This document shows positions 41,433-50,180 of a stretch of DNA of 52,342 nt, in pieces; position 1 is the first letter of the stretch, and every line of letters starts with the position of its first letter. Source of the stretch: UBA3478 sp036782715 (GTDB lineage: Bacteria > Bacteroidota > Bacteroidia > Flavobacteriales > Flavobacteriaceae); the NCBI GenBank assembly GCA_036782715.1, contig DAIPYN010000008.1, positions 1 through 52,342 of the forward strand, read 5' to 3'. The notes beneath the pieces are model-generated. The model saw nothing but the letters and a program-made list of their open reading frames with translations. It ran no database searches and was not told the origin of the DNA. Position numbers and translations under genes: made by a program.

Positions 41433-42734
41433 TTATTTTTCGATTGCCTTTCTAAAATTTTTCATGGCCTCACTTGGGGCAATTGAAAATTCAGTGTTTT
41501 CCCAAAAATTGATTGGGTAAGAGTCGAGTTTTTCTAAAACGCTTTGACGCTTAGGATCAATGTCTACAGTTGGGTTTTCAGATAAAATATAGGTGTATTC
41601 TTCAGTTTGGTTGAGATCAAAAGAAATATCTAGATCAACGCGATTGACTTTGCGTCCGCCAATAAGAGCTTTCTTCTTTTCAATGAATGAAAGTGGACGA
41701 TTAACACTAACTCTGGTGTCTAGCTCAAGTCGACCGAAATAGTGACGATAGGTTCCATTTTCAAATTTTTTGTACAAGAATTGGCCTTGTGCTCTTGGCT
41801 CTGAGTATTCGAATCCAAGAAGTTTTATTGATTTAATAGGTCTAGTATTGATGAACTTGAACTGTATTAAAGCGTTGTCTTCTTCATTAATCCAAAGTTC
41901 CCCATAGAATTGAGCTTTCGACTTTTCTTTGAAGGCAATTACATGAACCCACTGATCTTTATGGTAGGTGTAGTCGATAATTTGAAAATCAAAGCGTTTT
42001 GGTTTTTCAAAAACACTAACTACTGGGTCTGTAGCATAAGGCTGATATCTATTGAATTCATTCAATCGTTGAAAGCCCAACACGGATGCCCCTTGGTGGC
42101 TTTTAGCAATATCAATACTGTCGCCAACAATAGAATCTTTTTTAGGCCGCAGCTCATCGAGATCAATATCATCTTCTTCAACCTTTCCTCCAAAAATCCC
42201 AGACTTTACTTTAAAGTAATTTCCTTTACTCAAGCTTTCCTCAATTTTTTCTAAAAAGAATTCTGCTACATTTTCTGCATCGATCTTACTTGATTCTTCT
42301 TCTAACTGAAAGCCTCGAAGTAGTCGTGCCGAATCTCCTAGACTATCCTGTTGGATTAATTGGTAAAGTGCTTCAGTATGCAGTGAAGATTGTTTCGGTA
42401 TGCTTTGAGCGATCTGAAGAATAAAATCATCGTCAATCTGCTCAATGGTTGATTCTTTGAGATCAAGATTCAAATCGACTTCGTTCAGCTCAGAGTGACG
42501 TAGAAAATAGGTATGTTCTTGATCTTTGTTTTGTATCGAAGACTCCATTGCCTTTTTTGCCGCTAACACCAGCTCGTAGCCAGATAAATTACTTGCGCCA
42601 AGAACGACTTCGTCGAGTAAAATAGGTTTTTGTCCAAGATCTAAGGTGTCGGCTTGTAAAATCAGTGGGTCAGTGGATTGTTGAGACCAACAAAAGGGAG
42701 CAATAGTTAAAAGTAGTATTAGAAGATACCTCAT
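41433..42734 (-). CDS. Secreted protein of unknown function
   Basis: The product is 433 residues with a signal peptide ending CWSQ. After a 'PILLDEVVLGA' opening, a helical region ('YELVLAAKKAMESSIQNKDQ') is followed by a beta-rich C-terminal half ('FDFQIIDYTYHKDQWVHVIAF', 'FYGELWINEEDNALIQFKF') that resembles the long curved sheet of outer-membrane lipoprotein-sorting-type or DUF5686-like proteins. It lacks an N-terminal regulatory domain and a barrel. No family can be assigned firmly. Monocistronic on the minus strand. Confidence 0.75.
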   Translation of the reverse strand: MRYLLILLLTIAPFCWSQQSTDPLILQADTLDLGQKPILLDEVVLGASNLSGYELVLAAKKAMESSIQNKDQEHTYFLRHSELNEVDLNLDLKESTIEQIDDDFILQIAQSIPKQSSLHTEALYQLIQQDSLGDSARLLRGFQLEEESSKIDAENVAEFFLEKIEESLSKGNYFKVKSGIFGGKVEEDDIDLDELRPKKDSIVGDSIDIAKSHQGASVLGFQRLNEFNRYQPYATDPVVSVFEKPKRFDFQIIDYTYHKDQWVHVIAFKEKSKAQFYGELWINEEDNALIQFKFINTRPIKSIKLLGFEYSEPRAQGQFLYKKFENGTYRHYFGRLELDTRVSVNRPLSFIEKKKALIGGRKVNRVDLDISFDLNQTEEYTYILSENPTVDIDPKRQSVLEKLDSYPINFWENTEFSIAPSEAMKNFRKAIEK

Positions 42735-42784
42735 TAGTTATAGGACATTTAAAGTCACTAGATGTTACTCCGTATTTTATTTAT

Positions 42785-43423
42785 TCAAACGATATACAGT
42801 AAAACCGCTAGATAATGAAATAAAGACCCTCCGAGTACAAACAGGTGCCAGATCGCATGAAAATACTTTTTCTTGTCACGAGCGTAAAATGCAACACCAG
42901 AGGTGTAAAACAAGCCTCCTATAGCAATGAGGACGAGTGCCCTAAAATCGATTAGGTTGATAAAAGATCGGATGTAAAAAACAATCATCCAGCCCATTAA
43001 TAAATAGAGAAAGAGAGAAATGAATCCATACTTGCCGGTGAAGAAAAGTTTTTTAATTGTTCCCACTACAGCGAGAGTTAAAACCGTTAAGAAGATTGTT
43101 AGCCCTGATGAATCGTAAAGTGCAATCAGACACATAGGTGCGTATGAGCCAAGAATAAGATAGTAGATACTTATGTGATCAAGAATTCGCAGTTTCTTTT
43201 TTAGTCGCTGGTCAGTTACAAAGTGATATGCTGAAGAGGAGCCATACACCATCAACAACCCTAACGAAAAAAGAGCGCAAGCGACTAGGCTCAGACTAGT
43301 GAGATTTTGATTAAAGTAGAATAGTAGGGGGATGCCAACAAGGCAGAGGATGAACCCCGCAAAATGGGTGATTGTGTTCCAGAATTCTTCGTTTTTAAAA
43401 TCTTTTAAGCTGATTACCTTCAT
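42785..43423 (-). CDS. Hemolysin III / PAQR-family membrane protein
   Basis: The product is 212 residues with seven hydrophobic segments. The metal-site motifs of the family are all visible: 'EFWNTITHFAGF' (N-x-x-T-H), 'SSAYHF' (S-x-x-Y-H), 'ILDHISIYYLI' (L-D-H) and 'HAIWHLFVLGGSLFHY' (H-x-x-W-H). Despite the hemolysin name the family is related to adiponectin/progestin receptors, and bacterial members are thought to affect membrane lipid state. Single gene, divergent from the PIG-L/symporter operon; the 138-base intergenic region shows no RNA gene. Confidence 0.92.
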   Translation of the reverse strand: MKVISLKDFKNEEFWNTITHFAGFILCLVGIPLLFYFNQNLTSLSLVACALFSLGLLMVYGSSSAYHFVTDQRLKKKLRILDHISIYYLILGSYAPMCLIALYDSSGLTIFLTVLTLAVVGTIKKLFFTGKYGFISLFLYLLMGWMIVFYIRSFINLIDFRALVLIAIGGLFYTSGVAFYARDKKKYFHAIWHLFVLGGSLFHYLAVLLYIV

Positions 43424-43561
43424 TCTTCGAAGTTAAACAATGAAGATCATTGAGCGACTATCAGCGATTGGAGCAACTGTGTTCAGTTTGATCGCCTCCT
43501 AAAGCAAGTATTTCAGGAGTTATCTTTATCTTAAACACTTAGTTTGTCAAAAGCAAAAAAC

Positions 43562-46132
43562 ATGCAACTCCATAAGAACTTTAGAGGTGTGAAGAAGCTC
43601 ATTAGAACGATAGGTTCCTTCGTACTTATTTTCTCCATAATAGGTTTTGTTTCAGGTCAAGATTTCAGCCCGAAAACGAGTTCAGAGCTTTATCATGATC
43701 TTCAAAGATTGAATTTCTTGGGTAATGTATTGTATGTGGCAGCACATCCAGACGATGAAAATACCAGACTCATCTCGTACCTCACTCATCATAATCACGC
43801 AAACACCGCCTATCTTTCATTAACTCGTGGTGATGGTGGTCAGAATCTAATAGGTACAGAAATAAGAGAATTATTGGGGGTACTTCGAACCCAAGAGCTA
43901 TTAGCTGCCAGAGGCGTAGATGGCGGACAACAATTTTTTTCCCGAGCCAATGACTTTGGGTATTCAAAAACTCCAGACGAAACCTTGCAAATTTGGAATA
44001 AGGACACCGTACTTGCAGATGTAGTAAGAAGAATTCGTGCCTTTAGGCCCGATGTGATTATTAATCGATTCGATCACAGGACTCCAGGATCTACGCATGG
44101 TCATCATACCTCAAGTGCGATGTTAAGCATGGAAGCCTTTGACCTGTCGGCTAACCCCGATGCTTATCCAAAACAGCTTGCAACACTTGAGCCATGGCAG
44201 CCTTCGAGGATTTTTTTTAATACTTCATGGTGGTTCTACGGCTCTCAAGAAAAATTTAAAGAGGCTTCGAAGAACAGATTGGTTAGCTTAGATGTCGGCG
44301 TTTATTACCCCAGTTTAGGTAGATCTAATAATGAAATAGCTTCACTAGCCAGTAGCAAGCACCTTTGTCAGGGTTTTGGCCGGTTGAATAGTCGAGGAGA
44401 AGAGATGGAGTATCTCGAATTACTCAAGGGGGAGTCCTTAGAAGGCCAAGATCTATTTGAAGGGATAAACACTACATGGACTCGAATCCCAGAAGGAGAT
44501 AAAATTCAAGCATTACTCTTGCCAATTGAGGAAAATTTTGACTTCAAAAACCCCTCTAGTCATTTGCCTAATCTACTTAAAGCCTATGCTTTAGTTCGGC
44601 AAATCGAAGATGAATTTTGGAGAGTGCAGAAAAGCGAACAGCTTAGAACCTTCATCAAAGATGTAGCTGGTTTACACTTGGCTTTTGAGACTAATATGGC
44701 CTATGCTACCCCTGGGGAGACTATTAATGCCTCGCTAAAGTTACTCGCTAGAAACACCTCATTGATTCGTGTAAATCAGGTTCAAATTAAGGGTGCAAAA
44801 ATGCTGAGCTCGATTGTTGAAAAGCCGTTAGAAGCTAATATTAACATAGCTATAGCGCTGCCTTTAGAGATACAAGAATCGACGGCGTTTAGTAATCCGT
44901 ATTGGCTTAATGAGTCGTCTAGTTTGGGGATGTACGAGGTAGAAGATGAAACTTTAATAGGGCTACCAGAGTCTCCGCCGGCTGTAAGTGCAGAGATCCT
45001 CTTGAGCATTGGCGATATTCAAATACCTTTTGAATTGCCGCTTGTACATCGATATGCAAAACCTGACAAAGGAGAGCTTTGGGAAAGATTTAAAGTAGTG
45101 CCTCCAATTGCTGTTGCGCTTTCAAATGATGTAGTTCTATTTTCAGATCAGTCGTCTAAAGAGGTGGTAGTGAATGTGCAATCCTTTGCACCTAACCAGA
45201 AGGGAGAACTAAGCTTGCACCTTCCCAAAGAGTGGGGGATAGAGCCGGAGGCACAATCTTTTGATCTCCCCCAAGAAGGAAAACAAGCGTCTTTAAAATT
45301 TACTGTTTCTCCACCTAAGCAGGCTACTGAAAATATGGCTACTGTAAAGGCTAGGGTAAATGAGAAATCGTATACCAAAAATCTTGTTTCTATTACCTAT
45401 GACCATACCCCTACTCAGCGAGTTTTGGTGAATGCAGCATCGAAATTTGTGCGTTTAAATCTACAAAAGAGGGGTGAGCTTCTAGGGTATATTATGGGTG
45501 CGGGAGACAAGGTGCCAGAAAGTTTAGAAGCTATAGGTTATGAGGTAGAACAGATCGATCCTTCGACGATTACCACAGATATCCTCAATAAGTATAAGGC
45601 AATAATTCTAGGAGTGAGAGCGTTAAATGTGATTGATGGTCTGTCTCTCAAGAAACAAGAATTGTTAGACTATGTCTCACAAGGGGGGATTTTGATTAGT
45701 CAGTACAATACAGCGAATCGAAGAGGGCATAATGAGATCGGTATTGCCCCATTCCCATTGACGAATTCTTCAGATCGGGTAACCGAAGAAAATGCAGCGG
45801 TGAAACTATTGCAGCCGAATCATCCGGTTTTAACGTTTCCAAATAAAATTACCGAAAAGGATTTTGAAGGTTGGGTACAAGAAAGAGGTTTGTACTTCCC
45901 TAATCGATGGGACAAATCCTACACCCCAATTCTAGAAATGAATGACCAGTCTGAAACCCCAAAACAAGGAAGCTTACTCGTGGCGCCCTTAGGTGATGGA
46001 TATTTCGTCTACACTGGCCTTAGTTTTTTTAGAGAACTTCCCGCCGGAGTACCAGGAGCGTATCGACTGATCGCAAATATGATTTCACTGGGAGCAAATT
46101 CCTCATCTTCAAAGCCATCAGAAAAGAACTAA
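43562..46132 (+). CDS. Secreted PIG-L deacetylase with C-terminal amidotransferase-like domain
   Basis: The product is 856 residues from ATG 43562 (a TTG six codons earlier is in frame). Signal region ends VSGQ. Residues about 50-260 are a PIG-L/LmbE domain: zinc motif AHPDDE (61-66), 'RPDVIINRF' and 'THGHHTSS'. A long central part is predicted as beta sandwiches. The C-terminus ('AIILGVRALNVI', 'DYVSQGGILISQYN', 'GDGYFVYTGLSFFREL') resembles a class-I glutamine-amidotransferase-like fold without an obvious catalytic Cys. Large multi-domain PIG-L proteins next to a symporter are recurrent in Bacteroidetes and probably deacetylate imported or surface N-acetyl sugars. Confidence 0.88.
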   Translation: MQLHKNFRGVKKLIRTIGSFVLIFSIIGFVSGQDFSPKTSSELYHDLQRLNFLGNVLYVAAHPDDENTRLISYLTHHNHANTAYLSLTRGDGGQNLIGTEIRELLGVLRTQELLAARGVDGGQQFFSRANDFGYSKTPDETLQIWNKDTVLADVVRRIRAFRPDVIINRFDHRTPGSTHGHHTSSAMLSMEAFDLSANPDAYPKQLATLEPWQPSRIFFNTSWWFYGSQEKFKEASKNRLVSLDVGVYYPSLGRSNNEIASLASSKHLCQGFGRLNSRGEEMEYLELLKGESLEGQDLFEGINTTWTRIPEGDKIQALLLPIEENFDFKNPSSHLPNLLKAYALVRQIEDEFWRVQKSEQLRTFIKDVAGLHLAFETNMAYATPGETINASLKLLARNTSLIRVNQVQIKGAKMLSSIVEKPLEANINIAIALPLEIQESTAFSNPYWLNESSSLGMYEVEDETLIGLPESPPAVSAEILLSIGDIQIPFELPLVHRYAKPDKGELWERFKVVPPIAVALSNDVVLFSDQSSKEVVVNVQSFAPNQKGELSLHLPKEWGIEPEAQSFDLPQEGKQASLKFTVSPPKQATENMATVKARVNEKSYTKNLVSITYDHTPTQRVLVNAASKFVRLNLQKRGELLGYIMGAGDKVPESLEAIGYEVEQIDPSTITTDILNKYKAIILGVRALNVIDGLSLKKQELLDYVSQGGILISQYNTANRRGHNEIGIAPFPLTNSSDRVTEENAAVKLLQPNHPVLTFPNKITEKDFEGWVQERGLYFPNRWDKSYTPILEMNDQSETPKQGSLLVAPLGDGYFVYTGLSFFRELPAGVPGAYRLIANMISLGANSSSSKPSEKN

Positions 46133-46136
46133 GGAT

Positions 46137-47822
46137 ATGGAGTTAGTTGATTGGATCATCCTCCTGTCTACCCTAATATTTATTGTGGCTTATGGGATTT
46201 GGAAAACCCGAGGCACCCAAAATATAAAGGACTATGTTCTGGGCGGAAAAGAAGCCAATTGGGCTACCATAGGGCTTTCTGTCATGGCTACTCAGGCCTC
46301 TGCCATCACCTTTTTATCTACTCCAGGTCAAGCTTACCATGACGGTATGGGGTTCGTTCAGTTCTATTTTGGTCTCCCTATTGCCATGGTGGTTATTATC
46401 TTGGTTTTTATCCCTTTGTATTATCGATTGAACGTACAAACGGCCTATGAGTTCTTAGAGAATAGGTTTAATGCTAAGACTAGAACCTTAACAGCGGTAC
46501 TATTCTTAATTCAAAGAGGCTTGTCTGCAGGAATCACTATCTACGCACCGGCTATCATTCTTTCTGCGGTATTAGGCTGGCCTTTGAAATTATTAGTAGT
46601 AGCCATTGGAGGCTTGGTTATCCTCTATACGGTTAGTGGAGGTACTAAAGCAGTAAATGTTACGCATAAACAACAAATGTTTGTGATCATGGGAGGGATG
46701 TTTGTCGCCTTATACATGATCATCTCAGGGTTGCCTTCAGAGCTATCGTTTTCTGATGCCCTAACCATTGCAGATCAATCGGGTAAATTGGAGGTGTTCG
46801 ATTTTAGTTTGGATCCCAACAACCGTTACACCTTTTGGAGCGGTATTACGGGCGGATTTTTTCTTGCCCTCTCTTATTTTGGAACAGATCAAAGCCAAGT
46901 GCAACGCTACCTGTCTGGTAAATCGAAAAGAGAGAGCCAACTCGGATTAGCCTTTAACGGAATCTTCAAAATTCCCATGCAGTTCTTCATACTCTTTGTA
47001 GGAGTCATGGTTTTTGTCTTCTATCAGTTCAATGATACTCCTATTCATTTCAATCCAACCGCTAGAGAAGCTCTGCAAGCTCCAGAGTATCGTTCAGAAT
47101 ATGATGCCTTAAGCAAGGAACTATCAAGTATTCAGGAGGAGAAACAACAGCTTCAACTGAATTATCTAGAAGTGAATGATAGGGGGGGAACTACTGAAAT
47201 AGCCTTGCTTCAAAGCGAAATCCAAAAGCTAGACACTAGAGAAAATGAGCTCAGAAACAGAGCAAAAGAATTGATTACGGAGGCAGATCCAAGTATTGCA
47301 TCAAACGATAAGGATTATGTCTTTATTCATTACATTTTAAATAATCTCCCTGTAGGTTTAATAGGGTTATTACTCGCAGTAATTCTCTCAGCGGCTATGT
47401 CATCTACCGCTTCTGAATTAAATGCACTGGGTACGATTACCACTTTAGATATATACAAGCGATACTCGCCAGCCTCGAAAGTGCCTCGGCACTATTTGAA
47501 AGTTTCAAAAGTCTTTACGCTGGTTTGGGGAATTATCGCAATTATCATCGCCTCGGTAGCTAGTCTATTTGAAAACCTTATTCAGCTAGTTAATATTATA
47601 GGCTCCATTTTTTATGGAAATGTATTGGGGATTTTTCTACTTGCTTTCTTCTTCAAGCGTATTCATGGAAAAGCCGTTTTTTATGCCGCCATCATCACCC
47701 AAATTCTAGTCATTATGGTCTTCTATGCAGACTTTATGTCTTACCTATGGTTAAATCTTTTAGGTTGTGCACTCGTTATCGTAATTGCTCAGATTCTGCA
47801 GTTGTTTCGGGGAGAGAAGTAA
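46137..47822 (+). CDS. Sodium:solute symporter (SSS family)
   Basis: The product is 561 residues with about 13 membrane segments. SSS hallmarks are present: 'DYVLGGKEANWATIGLSVMA', 'TFLSTPGQAY', 'YTVSGGTKAVNVTHKQQ', 'SYFGTDQSQVQRYLSGKS', and in the second half 'LLAVILSAAMSSTASELNAL'. Between two helices (about 310-385) is a long charged, coiled-coil-like loop ('DALSKELSSIQEEKQQLQLN'). It starts 4 bases after the PIG-L gene, so the two are one operon: surface deacetylation followed by uptake of the product is the natural model. Confidence 0.92.
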   Translation: MELVDWIILLSTLIFIVAYGIWKTRGTQNIKDYVLGGKEANWATIGLSVMATQASAITFLSTPGQAYHDGMGFVQFYFGLPIAMVVIILVFIPLYYRLNVQTAYEFLENRFNAKTRTLTAVLFLIQRGLSAGITIYAPAIILSAVLGWPLKLLVVAIGGLVILYTVSGGTKAVNVTHKQQMFVIMGGMFVALYMIISGLPSELSFSDALTIADQSGKLEVFDFSLDPNNRYTFWSGITGGFFLALSYFGTDQSQVQRYLSGKSKRESQLGLAFNGIFKIPMQFFILFVGVMVFVFYQFNDTPIHFNPTAREALQAPEYRSEYDALSKELSSIQEEKQQLQLNYLEVNDRGGTTEIALLQSEIQKLDTRENELRNRAKELITEADPSIASNDKDYVFIHYILNNLPVGLIGLLLAVILSAAMSSTASELNALGTITTLDIYKRYSPASKVPRHYLKVSKVFTLVWGIIAIIIASVASLFENLIQLVNIIGSIFYGNVLGIFLLAFFFKRIHGKAVFYAAIITQILVIMVFYADFMSYLWLNLLGCALVIVIAQILQLFRGEK

Positions 47823-47914
47823 CTGATTTCTCGATTTCCTGATCTGTAAAAATATCAGGCCTGAATTCATTATTACGACTAGTAGTATTTGCAAATCATT
47901 GGTTAATCAATGCC

Positions 47915-48637
47915 TTATGGACAGGTTCCCCAAACAGGATAATTATCTTCGTTTAGTCCAGATGCAGAGGCGAAATTTTCAGGGATAGAGGTGATGTTTT
48001 GTACGCACCATGCGGATAAATCCTGATTAAATAGAGCTGCTTCTCTAAACATGCCATCCATATTTGTGGCATTTGAGGTGTCCCAAGAGCTTATATCTCT
48101 ATTAAATGCTTTGGCAAGCGCAAATAGGTCTAGCATTTTGGTGACTTTTGACGTATCCCAATTGCTAATGTCTTGGTTGAATGAAGTAGCATTTTTAAAA
48201 ACACTTCCCATATTCTCGACCATAGATGTATTCCAATTACTGATGTCTCGATTAAAAAACTCTGCATTGTAAAACATACCATCCATATTGGTCACATTAG
48301 ATACATCCCAAAAACCAATATCTCCATTAAAGGTGTTGTCCTTAAAAAAGTTAGCTAAAGGATTTGACGTTCCTGACATGTCGGTCACGAAAGTTGTACA
48401 TAGATAAATATTTCCCTTGTTTATTTCAGTCCGAATAGAGGTGTTATTCACTGCGGTATACACGATTCCTTGAATCATATCTTGATCACCAATAATAGCT
48501 TCTGGGCATTTACATATACCACCCTCGAAGTAAATCTTACCAGAATTTTGAAAGTTGATTGTTGTTGGTTCTATACTCTCACCTTGACTGCAAGAAATAG
48601 TTAGAGTAACTACCGTAAGAATGAATAATTTTTTCAA
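47915..48637 (-). CDS. BspA-like lipoprotein (DUF285 repeats)
   Basis: The product is 240 residues starting at TTG 48637 (TTGAAAAAA, Met-Lys-Lys). An upstream in-frame stop precludes an ATG, and the lipobox TISC (Cys 16) needs this start. Residues about 85-220 hold at least five 25-residue repeats of the type 'DIS-W-DTS-x-VT-x-M-x-x-MF', the DUF285/BspA pattern. The end 'NYPVWGTCP' matches the paralogue at 6648-7553 (PVWGECP). The InlB-like module of that paralogue is absent. Surface adhesion or ligand binding is the usual suggestion for this repeat. Confidence 0.88.
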   Translation of the reverse strand: MKKLFILTVVTLTISCSQGESIEPTTINFQNSGKIYFEGGICKCPEAIIGDQDMIQGIVYTAVNNTSIRTEINKGNIYLCTTFVTDMSGTSNPLANFFKDNTFNGDIGFWDVSNVTNMDGMFYNAEFFNRDISNWNTSMVENMGSVFKNATSFNQDISNWDTSKVTKMLDLFALAKAFNRDISSWDTSNATNMDGMFREAALFNQDLSAWCVQNITSIPENFASASGLNEDNYPVWGTCP

Positions 48638-48700
48638 AGCTAATTTATTTTATATCAACAAGATACAAAACCTATAACGAAGCAGATCTTTTAAAAAGAT

Positions 48701-48747
48701 ATCATAAAAAACCGCTACACTATTAGAGTATAACGGTTTTATGATTA
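48701..48747. terminator. Bidirectional terminator with TACACTAT loop
   Basis: ATCATAAAA…ACCG pairs with CGGTTTTATGAT around a loop that contains CTACACTATTAGAGTATA. Long A and T runs on both sides suit termination in either direction. It lies between the BspA-like gene start and the end of the next minus gene. Related to the elements at 37354 and 52284. Confidence 0.75.
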
Positions 48748-48775
48748 TTACCAATGCGCTGTCTCGCTTCTCATT

Positions 48776-48800
48776 AAAATTCATCCACCGGATGAATTTT
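48776..48800. repeat. Perfect 11-bp inverted repeat in a 3' UTR
   Basis: AAAATTCATCC-ACC-GGATGAATTTT forms a perfect 11-bp stem with a three-base loop. It lies 48-72 bases downstream of the stop of the gene at 48848 and ahead of the terminator, so the 3' end of that mRNA carries two hairpins in tandem. Confidence 0.6.
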
Positions 48801-48815
48801 GGTCGCTCGAGCGTC

Positions 48816-48835
48816 TATTATTTGAAGACGCAGCA
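48816..48835. repeat. 3' UTR repeat, copy A
   Basis: TATTATTTGAAGACGCAGCA matches 17 of 20 bases of 51715-51734. Both copies lie in the 3' UTR of minus-strand genes for small exported proteins. In this copy the minus strand can also form a 6-bp GCGTCT/AGACGC stem. Confidence 0.45.
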
Positions 48836-48847
48836 CAAGAACAACTT

Positions 48848-49588
48848 TTAATTTCTAGGGGAGCTCATCTCAGGACGGAATCGATAGTGTCTGAATTTTC
48901 TGCCGTTCTCAAGTAAACTAGCATCAACTTTATCGCTGTCCTGCTCATAACTTCCTTCTCCATACATTTCCTCATATTTGGCAATCATATCAGCCAAGGG
49001 TTGGCCATAATCCTCTGCCTGTCCTGCAAAATCCTTGTGATGAAAACGTACCATTACCACGTTGCCATCACAACCAGAAGCACACCACCAAACACCCATT
49101 CTGTGGTTGTATCCAGAGGCTTCCATTGCTTTTTTTACTCTTTCTCTGAATCGCCAAAAATCGTCGCTACCCTCATCGCTAAAATTGTAATAAATGACTC
49201 TTCTTAAATCTTCATAGTCAGCAGTCTCTGGGGCATGAGTAGCCGATTTTGCCAGTCCCCATATTCTGTTTCCTGTTGAGGTATGTAAATTTCCAGTAGT
49301 TTTCTGCCAATAAGCATTACCGACAGTATCAACATCATCGAATACGGCTAGAGAGTCACCATACTGAACCCGCACAAAATTATTTGCATATTTACCACTT
49401 AGAATTTCAAAGGTCAAGTATTGTGGCTGATCTGGTTTGCTATTATACATTTTGGTTTTTTTTGATGCAGCAGCGACAAACTTATCCATATCCGCTGGTG
49501 AAACTTCAAGTAGTCGAGTTTGGATGACTTGTGCATTAATAGCGAATACACCAATTGACATCATTAATAGAGTGAATACTTTTTTCAT
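48848..49588 (-). CDS. Secreted protein with duplicated alpha/beta-barrel halves (predicted)
   Basis: The product is 246 residues with a signal peptide ending INAQ. Residues about 21-115 ('QTRLLEVSPADMDKFVAAAS', 'PQYLTFEILSGKYANNFVRV') and about 130-215 ('EDLRRVIYYNFSDEGSDDFW', 'GNVVMVRFHHKDFAGQAEDY') each have the strand-helix-strand-strand plan of dimeric alpha/beta-barrel (ABM-like) domains. A single WWCASGC segment supplies two Cys. No family name is certain. Third gene of a minus operon with two NTF2-like proteins (gaps of 21 and 31 bases). Confidence 0.65.
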   Translation of the reverse strand: MKKVFTLLMMSIGVFAINAQVIQTRLLEVSPADMDKFVAAASKKTKMYNSKPDQPQYLTFEILSGKYANNFVRVQYGDSLAVFDDVDTVGNAYWQKTTGNLHTSTGNRIWGLAKSATHAPETADYEDLRRVIYYNFSDEGSDDFWRFRERVKKAMEASGYNHRMGVWWCASGCDGNVVMVRFHHKDFAGQAEDYGQPLADMIAKYEEMYGEGSYEQDSDKVDASLLENGRKFRHYRFRPEMSSPRN

Positions 49589-49619
49589 TTTTAAATATTT
49601 ATGGTTAATTGATTTCTAT

Positions 49620-50159
49620 TTAATAGGAGAATTCAGCTGTTTCATCAGCGATTGCTCTTTTATAGACAGTAATTTTTTTGATCTTTCCATTGACAAAAAG
49701 GATGTCATGAATATTATGCTCTTTGATCTCGGTTCCGTTTGAATCGATATCTGAAAAATCATTGGCCGTGGTTAAATATTGTTCAACTTCACCATCATTA
49801 TTAACCACTCCATTAGCGATCATCCATTTCACTTTCCAATTTGGATTTGAAGTTTTGAACCAATTATCAAGTATTTCGATATGAGTATCATTTCCTTTAA
49901 CAACGCTACCATCTGGAGTATAACCTATCCAGTCTTCATGATTAATTGAAGCGATAGTTTCTAAATCTCGATTATTATGCGCATCGATATACTTTAACCA
50001 CACTTCTTGAGTTGATAGATCTCCTGCTACAATAGGAGTCATTGTTTCATTTCCGTCTAATAACTCTGAACCTATTTTTATTTGGGTTTTTTCAGAGTCT
50101 TGTACTTGGCAAGAAGTTACCAGGAAAATGAAACTTAATAATAGTACATAATTTTTCAT
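49620..50159 (-). CDS. NTF2/SnoaL-like lipoprotein
   Basis: The product is 179 residues with a lipobox (VTSC, Cys 17). The NTF2-like pattern is seen in 'TQEVWLKYIDAHNNRDLETI', 'INHEDWIGYTPDGSVVKGND', 'LDNWFKTSNPNWKVKWMIAN', and the final strands 'EIKEHNIHDILFVNGKIKKI'. This is the polyketide-cyclase-like (SnoaL) branch by appearance. The second gene of a three-gene operon between the NTF2-barrel fusion and the duplicated barrel protein. Confidence 0.85.
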   Translation of the reverse strand: MKNYVLLLSFIFLVTSCQVQDSEKTQIKIGSELLDGNETMTPIVAGDLSTQEVWLKYIDAHNNRDLETIASINHEDWIGYTPDGSVVKGNDTHIEILDNWFKTSNPNWKVKWMIANGVVNNDGEVEQYLTTANDFSDIDSNGTEIKEHNIHDILFVNGKIKKITVYKRAIADETAEFSY

Positions 50160-50180
50160 GAGGTGTAAGGGTTTAATGGT

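Noticed and set aside
48634..48645. TAGCTTTG matching the -7 box TAnnTTTG before the BspA-like gene
   Set aside because: It overlaps the TTG start codon itself; transcription would begin inside the coding region, and no other start preserves the lipobox.
48776..48800. Second rho-independent terminator
   Set aside because: The 11-bp stem is perfect, but no long T-run directly follows beyond the four in the stem on either strand; kept only as an inverted repeat.
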